From Paenibacillus elgii NBRC 100335 (lineage in GTDB: Bacteria; Bacillota; Bacilli; Paenibacillales; NBRC-103111), in contig NZ_BIMB01000008.1 of NCBI RefSeq assembly GCF_004000865.1, forward strand, positions 1 to 64,000: a stretch of DNA of 64,000 nucleotides, read 5' to 3'. Shown here piece by piece: positions 59,708 to 64,000 of this stretch. How positions within the stretch are numbered: position 1 is the first letter of the stretch; the number at the start of each line of letters is the position of its first letter. A program made the position numbers and the translations under genes. The notes under the pieces are model-generated. The model ran no database searches. It was not told where the DNA came from and saw only the letters and a program-made list of their open reading frames with translations.

Positions 59708-60670
59708 ATGAGCGTGTTGAAGGCGGTCAACTGGAACCGTCCGGATGACGATTTTACGATAACCTTCTGGAACCAGAACATCATGCAGTTCTGGACTGAC
59801 GACGAAATTCCGCTGTCCGACGACAAAATGAGCTGGCTGACGCTCAATGACGACGAACGCGATTTATATATGAAGGTGCTTGGCGGATTGACGCTGCTCG
59901 ACACGGTTCAGGGCGGCGTTGGGATGCCGAAGCTGCTGGAGCACGTCGAAGGGCTGCAGCGCAAGGCGGTGCTCGGCTTCATGGGCATGATGGAGCAGAT
60001 TCACGCCAAATCGTACAGTAGCATCTTTACGACGCTGGCGACAACCGAAGAGATCGACGGCGTGTTCCGCTGGGTGGAGCAAAATGTGTTTTTGCAGACG
60101 AAAGCGGAGACGATCTCCCAATACTACAACCACATCCGGACGCCGAAGGAGCTGTACTTGGCGATGTGCGCGTCCGTTTTGCTGGAAAGCTACTTGTTCT
60201 ACAGCGGCTTTTTCTACCCGCTCTATTTAGCCGGGCAGGGGAAAATGACGAGCAGCGGCGAAATCATCGATCTCATTCTCCGCGACGAGAGCATCCACGG
60301 ACTGTATGTCGGCGTGCTCGCGCAAGAGGTGTTCGCCGGGCTTAGCGAGGAGGACCAGGAGGACGTTACCGAGACGCTGCTCGGGCTGCTGCGTTATTTG
60401 CACGGCAACGAGGAACGGTATACGGAGCAGCTGTATTCCTCCGTCGGCTTGGTCGACGAGGTGAAGGCGTTTCTGCGTTACAACGCGAATAAGGCGCTGA
60501 TGAATTTGGGCCAGGACCCGCTGTTCGAGGAGGAAGAGATCAACCCGATCGTCCTGAACGGCATCAGCACGCGGACGAAGCAGCATGATTTCTTTTCCAA
60601 AAAAGGAAACGGCTACGTGCGCACGATTCATGTCGAGCCGCTGACCGACGACGACTTCCGGTTTGAATAA
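59708..60670 (+). CDS. nrdF: Class Ib ribonucleotide reductase small subunit
   Basis: NrdF, 320 residues, a ferritin-like protein carrying the metal-tyrosyl radical. Opening residues VNWNRPDDDFTITFWNQNIMQFW are characteristic. Metal ligands occur in MMEQIHAKSYSSIF, LLESYLFYSGFF and RDESIHGLYVG. It lies 43 bases after nrdE, preceded by GAGAGGAGCC. No nrdH gene is present in the operon, so a general redoxin must serve it. Confidence 0.96.
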   Translation: MSVLKAVNWNRPDDDFTITFWNQNIMQFWTDDEIPLSDDKMSWLTLNDDERDLYMKVLGGLTLLDTVQGGVGMPKLLEHVEGLQRKAVLGFMGMMEQIHAKSYSSIFTTLATTEEIDGVFRWVEQNVFLQTKAETISQYYNHIRTPKELYLAMCASVLLESYLFYSGFFYPLYLAGQGKMTSSGEIIDLILRDESIHGLYVGVLAQEVFAGLSEEDQEDVTETLLGLLRYLHGNEERYTEQLYSSVGLVDEVKAFLRYNANKALMNLGQDPLFEEEEINPIVLNGISTRTKQHDFFSKKGNGYVRTIHVEPLTDDDFRFE

Positions 60671-60709
60671 ACGGCGGCTGCCCAGAGCAGGCAGTCAGCT
60701 TTAATAGAG

Positions 60710-60769
60710 AAGCACGGTTTGCCAATCAGCGATTCGCTTCAAGCGGATAGGGTGGCGAACCGTGCTTTT
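60710..60769 (+). terminator. Terminator of the nrd operon
   Basis: AAGCACGGTTTGCC pairs with GGCGAACCGTGCTT over a large inner loop, followed by T's. Confidence 0.85.
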
Positions 60770-60884
60770 GCTTGTTGTGCCCTAAGAAAAAATCCCTCTG
60801 GCGTTCGGCACGCTCCGCGGGACGGCGGACACCGGCTTCCGTTCGCTCTAGAATAGAGAACGAAACGGAGGGAGGAATTGTTAG

Positions 60885-62069
60885 ATGCGTGCAAAATCCA
60901 TTATTTTTACTTCGGTCCTGATCGGCTATGTCGGTCTGGGCATTCTCAATCCGCTCGTCGCTCCGCTGATCCGCGAGCTCGGGCTTTCGGAGACGGATGC
61001 CGGCTGGATTGTCGCGGCTTCCTCGTTCATGGTGCTGCTCACTTCGGCGCTCTGGGGAAGCTGGAGCGACCGCATCGGACGCAAGCCGGTGCTGCTGATC
61101 GGCTTGACGGGCATGGCGGCCAGCTTCGGCATGTTCGTCGCGGTGACCGAGCAAGGCTTGGCCGGCAAGTTCCAGCCCGCCGTATTGTTTACGCTGCTGC
61201 TCATCTCGCGCCTGCTGCTGGGAGCCGCGTTCCCGGCCGTCCTGTCATCCAGTCAGGCGTATATGGCGGATATTACGACGGAGAAGGACCGCGCCGCCGG
61301 CATGTCGTTGATCGGCGCCGCCAATGGGCTCGGGCTTGTCGTCGGTCCCGCAGTCGGCGCGCTGCTGACCGCTCTGAGTCTGCTTGCCCCGATCTATCTC
61401 GCGGTGGTTCTGCCTCTGCTTGTCATGCTCTGGGTTACCTTCGGCATGGCGAATTCCAAGCCGCAAGTACACGGCCAGCAGAAAAAAACGCTGCGCAAAG
61501 GAATACTTCCTTACCTTGCGGTCGCGATGATCGTTATGATGGCGTTGATCCAGACCCAAGTAACCGCCGGATTTTACTTTCAGGATAAGCTTGGCTTGTC
61601 GGCGACCGAAACGGCTCAAGCGGTCGGCGCAGCTCTGTTCTGCATCGGCTTCATGATGGCGTTGGTCCAGTTCACGGTCGTCCGCAAAAACCGGCTGACG
61701 CCCTTGAAATTGCTGCAGCTGGGAGTCCCGGTCTTCGCCGTCGGTCTTGTGCTGCTGGTAAGCTTCAGCCATATCGTCACGTTCTTTGCCGCTTTCGCCC
61801 TGATGGGGGCCGGGGTGGGGCTGGCGATTCCCGGCTTCACCTCGGGCGCTTCCTTGGCCGTAGCGAAGCATGAGCAGGGCGCTGCCGCAGGCATGATCGC
61901 CGCATCCATCGGGATCGGATCGCTTCTCGGCCCACTGGCCGGGACGTTCCTGTACCGGATCAGCCCGGAAACGCCGTTCTGGCTCTTGATCCTGCTGCTT
62001 GCGCTGCTTACGGGCTATGTGTGGGGCAGCCGGAAAATCCGGGGGGAACAGCAGACCGTGGTTGACTAA
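60885..62069 (+). CDS. Major facilitator superfamily exporter
   Basis: A 394-residue, twelve-helix MFS transporter of the drug:proton antiporter type. WGSWSDRIGRKPVLLIGLTG is the loop 2-3 signature, and GAANGLGLVVGPAVGALL (motif C) marks exporters. In view of the iron-regulated genes that follow, a siderophore exporter is plausible; multidrug export is equally possible. No Fur box precedes it; a bulged inverted repeat (CGTTCGCTCTA/TAGAGAACG at 60840-60862) could be a repressor site. GGAGGGAGG precedes the ATG. Confidence 0.87.
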   Translation: MRAKSIIFTSVLIGYVGLGILNPLVAPLIRELGLSETDAGWIVAASSFMVLLTSALWGSWSDRIGRKPVLLIGLTGMAASFGMFVAVTEQGLAGKFQPAVLFTLLLISRLLLGAAFPAVLSSSQAYMADITTEKDRAAGMSLIGAANGLGLVVGPAVGALLTALSLLAPIYLAVVLPLLVMLWVTFGMANSKPQVHGQQKKTLRKGILPYLAVAMIVMMALIQTQVTAGFYFQDKLGLSATETAQAVGAALFCIGFMMALVQFTVVRKNRLTPLKLLQLGVPVFAVGLVLLVSFSHIVTFFAAFALMGAGVGLAIPGFTSGASLAVAKHEQGAAAGMIAASIGIGSLLGPLAGTFLYRISPETPFWLLILLLALLTGYVWGSRKIRGEQQTVVD

Positions 62070-62090
62070 TCAATTGAGAATCATTATCAT
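62062..62090 (+). promoter_or_regulatory. Promoter with Fur box before the PchR-like regulator
   Basis: TTGACT (62062-62067), 17 bases, TATCAT (62085-62090). TGAGAATCATTATCA at 62075-62089 matches 14 of 15 Fur positions and covers the -10. The -35 overlaps the stop codon of the MFS gene. Confidence 0.88.
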
Positions 62091-62131
62091 TTAAGAGGAG
62101 GGATGAACGACTACGGAGTGAGAGGATTCAG

Positions 62132-63118
62132 GTGCTAACGATGATGGCTGAGGATTTTCATCAAATATATAATGCGTTTTTCGACGGATTTCAATTGTCG
62201 CGCCGTTATGCCGACCGGACCGAGCAACTGCCCGTTCCGCGTCATGCCGGAGAGGGCGCGCTGCGCCGGTTCGTGCCGCGTCCGGATTTGGAGATCGTCA
62301 TTTCGGATTATACGCTTTCGCGAAACCGGCAATTACAGGTGCGCACGGATTCGGCGATGGTCGAGCTTAGCTTTTGCCTGCAAGGGAAGCGGGAGCTGAA
62401 CATTTCCGGCACGAGGCATGAATTTCGCGCGAACCGCTGCACGCTGCAGTTGGTGGACCGGTTTCACGCGCAGTTTGACTTCGACGGGAATCAGCCGATG
62501 CTTGCGGTTGGTATCGGGATTCCAGTCGCGACGTTCGACCGTTTTATGGAAGATTTTGAAGGGAAGCGCTCCGTCTATTTTGCCAAGCTGGTCGACCGCC
62601 GTTCGTTTCGCCTGTTCGAGCAGACGATCGAGCCCGCGGCTTCCGTCATCCTGCAGCAGATGCTGGACGCTTCCTTCTCGAACGAGACGCGCAAAATTTA
62701 TATGGAAAGCAAGGCGCTGGAGCTGCTTTCCCTGTCGTTTCATACGCTGCTGTGGGACCGCGAGCCCGACGATAAGCATATTCGGTCGAAGCTGAGCAAG
62801 AACGATCTGGAGAAAATACGTCAGGCAAGGGAAGTGCTGCTGCACCGCATGGATAGTCCGCCTTCGCTGTTGGAGCTGTCCCGAACGGTCGGTCTCAACG
62901 ACTTTAAGCTGAAAATCGGGTTCAAGGAAGTGTACGGGAACACGGTATTCAGCTATTTGCGGGAGAAGAGGCTGGAGAAAGCGCTCCTGCTGCTGCAAAA
63001 GGGGCAGGTCAACGTGAATCAGGCCGCCTGCGTCGTCGGCTATTCGAATCCGAGCCATTTTGCCGAAGTGTTCCGCGAGAAATACGGGTTCAATCCCGGT
63101 GAGCTTGTCCGCAAGTAG
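62132..63118 (+). CDS. AraC-family regulator, PchR-like (siderophore response)
   Basis: A 328-residue regulator. The C-terminal third carries two helix-turn-helix units (PPSLLELSRTVGLNDFKLKIGFKEVYG, with the PchR-type NDFKLK recognition region, and NVNQAACVVGYSNPSHFAEVFREKYG). The N-terminal domain has the PchR-like LQVRTDSAMVELSFCLQGKRELNISG pattern. PchR binds a ferric siderophore and activates its uptake genes. A GTG start at 62132 is used; ATG 62141 and 62144 are alternatives. It is under a Fur box, and the adjacent binding-protein gene is the likely target. Confidence 0.88.
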   Translation: MLTMMAEDFHQIYNAFFDGFQLSRRYADRTEQLPVPRHAGEGALRRFVPRPDLEIVISDYTLSRNRQLQVRTDSAMVELSFCLQGKRELNISGTRHEFRANRCTLQLVDRFHAQFDFDGNQPMLAVGIGIPVATFDRFMEDFEGKRSVYFAKLVDRRSFRLFEQTIEPAASVILQQMLDASFSNETRKIYMESKALELLSLSFHTLLWDREPDDKHIRSKLSKNDLEKIRQAREVLLHRMDSPPSLLELSRTVGLNDFKLKIGFKEVYGNTVFSYLREKRLEKALLLLQKGQVNVNQAACVVGYSNPSHFAEVFREKYGFNPGELVRK

Positions 63119-63142
63119 CAGGTCTTCCGAGTTCGACCGCCG

Positions 63143-63174
63143 AACCGCCAGAGGAAATTCCTTTGGCGGTTTTT
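63143..63174 (+). terminator. Terminator of the PchR-like gene
   Basis: AACCGCCAGAGG pairs with CCTTTGGCGGTT (one G-U), followed by TTTT. Confidence 0.88.
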
Positions 63175-63260
63175 GTTGCGTTTAAAAATCCCGCCAACCG
63201 CGGGAAAAATCCGTGCAGGGGTGGATGAGCGGACGTGGATACGGTAGCATACCATTTGTT

Positions 63261-63281
63261 GATAATGAGTATCGTTATCAA
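63261..63281 (+). promoter_or_regulatory. Overlapping Fur boxes before the siderophore lipoprotein
   Basis: TGATAATGAGTATCGTTATCA contains two overlapping 7-1-7 Fur sites, one matching 13 of 15 and the other 12 of 15 positions. Confidence 0.82.
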
Positions 63282-63338
63282 TTAACTCGAGAGCTCTGTA
63301 AGGAGCGGCGGCGAAAACAAAAGGAGGGCCTAAAAAAC

Positions 63339-64000
63339 ATGCACAGACGAATTTGGTTATCGCTTCTGCTTCTGATTGCGATGGCAGGGATGATTGCCGG
63401 ATGTACGGCAAACGACCCGGGAGCAGGCGCTTCGGGGGATCGGAAAAAGTCCGAGGGGACGGCGGCGCAAGCTTCTTTTCCGCGGACGATCAAGCATATG
63501 AAAGGGGAAACGGTGATCAAGGAGCGGCCGGTAAAAATCGCGGCGCCTTATGTCTCTTTTGTCGACGACTTGGTCGTCTTGGATGAAATACCCGTGGCCG
63601 CTCAAGGGATGACGATGATGAGCAGCTTCCCGAATTTACAGAAAAAGCTCGATGGGAAGCCCGTGATCGATTTGGGTAAAGAAGTGAGCATGGAAAGGCT
63701 GCTCGCCTCGCAGCCGGATCTCATTATCGCCTCCGACGATATGGCCGATAAATACGACCAGCTCAGCCAAATCGCGCCGACGGTAATTTTTCCGTATACG
63801 GAGGGTTGGAAAGGGACGCTGCAGTTGATTGCCGGAGCCATCGGGAAGGAGGAGAAGGCGGCGGCTTTCTTGGCCGAATTTAACCGCAAGGCGAAGGAAT
63901 ACAAAGCGAAGCTGGCGGGCCGCAGTGAGGAGACAGTTTTGTTCGCGATGTACGGCGGGAAAGAATTCATCACCTTCAACGAGCAACGCGTCGCCGACTT
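63339..64000 (+). CDS. Siderophore ABC transporter substrate-binding lipoprotein (partial)
   Basis: The first 220 residues of a FecB/FeuA-family binding protein, cut by the window end. The signal peptide ends in lipobox IAGC (lipid Cys near residue 21). Then come TVIKERPVKIAAPYVSFVDDLVVLDEIPVAAQG and the LLASQPDLIIASDDMADKYDQLSQIAPTVIF region typical of ferric-siderophore binders. AAGGAGGGCC precedes the ATG. Overlapping Fur boxes upstream predict iron repression. The neighbouring PchR-like gene probably activates it. The permease genes, if adjacent, lie beyond 64000. Confidence 0.92.
   Translation, partial: MHRRIWLSLLLLIAMAGMIAGCTANDPGAGASGDRKKSEGTAAQASFPRTIKHMKGETVIKERPVKIAAPYVSFVDDLVVLDEIPVAAQGMTMMSSFPNLQKKLDGKPVIDLGKEVSMERLLASQPDLIIASDDMADKYDQLSQIAPTVIFPYTEGWKGTLQLIAGAIGKEEKAAAFLAEFNRKAKEYKAKLAGRSEETVLFAMYGGKEFITFNEQRVAD

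Noticed and set aside
62103-62138. 11-codon leader peptide before the PchR-like gene
   Set aside because: The ribosome site abuts its ATG and the peptide has no run of regulatory codons.

Overview
The window is from a Gram-positive, endospore-forming bacterium, most likely Paenibacillus or a close relative (my inference). The evidence is three sets of GerA-type spore germinant receptor genes, two large cell-wall proteins ending in S-layer homology (SLH) repeats, a GH8 chitosanase-like enzyme carrying FN3 and discoidin modules, an Ile T-box, a BirA-type biotin operator, an HmoA-like heme oxygenase and moderately GC-rich coding DNA. No rRNA, tRNA, CRISPR array, transposase or phage gene was found.

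Layout. (1) 1-1934: a decayed maltose O-acetyltransferase remnant, then an NAD-type glutamate dehydrogenase. (2) 1948-13059: a germinant-receptor gerA, a complete-looking thiazole/oxazole-modified peptide (TOMM) locus of the heterocycloanthracin/sonorensin type (precursor, ThiF-like maturation protein, fused YcaO cyclodehydratase, tandem SagB dehydrogenase), a convergent DUF420 membrane protein, then gerB and gerC. The TOMM genes lie inside what elsewhere is a contiguous gerABC unit. The same two-part sequence element precedes both gerA and gerB. (3) 13346-27810: surface and carbohydrate functions (GH8 enzyme, PHP/CehA-like SLH protein, 1890-residue GDPD-SLH protein), interrupted at 19087-21829 by a Fur-controlled siderophore uptake pair whose AraC-type regulator is frameshifted. 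(4) 28002-31160: VOC protein, GNAT acetyltransferase and an amino-acid permease behind a transcription attenuator and a cre site. (5) 31289-37410: a BirA-controlled six-gene biotin operon, bioA-D-B-F-H-C. (6) 37465-44722: zinc-ribbon protein, a second receptor operon gerA-gerC-gerD-gerB with a sigma-G-like promoter, a GNAT gene, an orphan gerB with its own sigma-G-like promoter, and Fur-controlled hmoA. (7) 44895-56619: secreted protein, a kinase/ankyrin/SUKH gene run, T-box-controlled type 2 isoleucyl-tRNA synthetase, SDR, GNAT, arylamine N-acetyltransferase, TetR regulator and a QueG-like iron-sulfur protein fused to SCP2. (8) 56830-60670: a class Ib ribonucleotide reductase operon nrdI-E-F behind a candidate NrdR box, a cobalamin riboswitch and two terminators. 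(9) 60885-64000: MFS exporter, Fur-controlled PchR-like AraC regulator and a Fur-controlled siderophore-binding lipoprotein that runs off the end.

The best candidate for a new system is the TOMM locus. Its precursor core is an alternating Cys-Ser run, C(SC)14, rather than the spaced-cysteine cores I know from relatives. The precursor and enzymes appear to be separately transcribed. There is no exporter, protease or immunity gene, and the locus sits between spore germination genes. The other strong observations are regulatory: B12 control of an oxygen-dependent RNR, an inverted repeat abutting the ribosome site of the PHP-SLH gene, an unassigned permease attenuator, and Fur boxes embedded in promoters. 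All start sites, operators and hairpins were read by eye. No database search or folding program was used.
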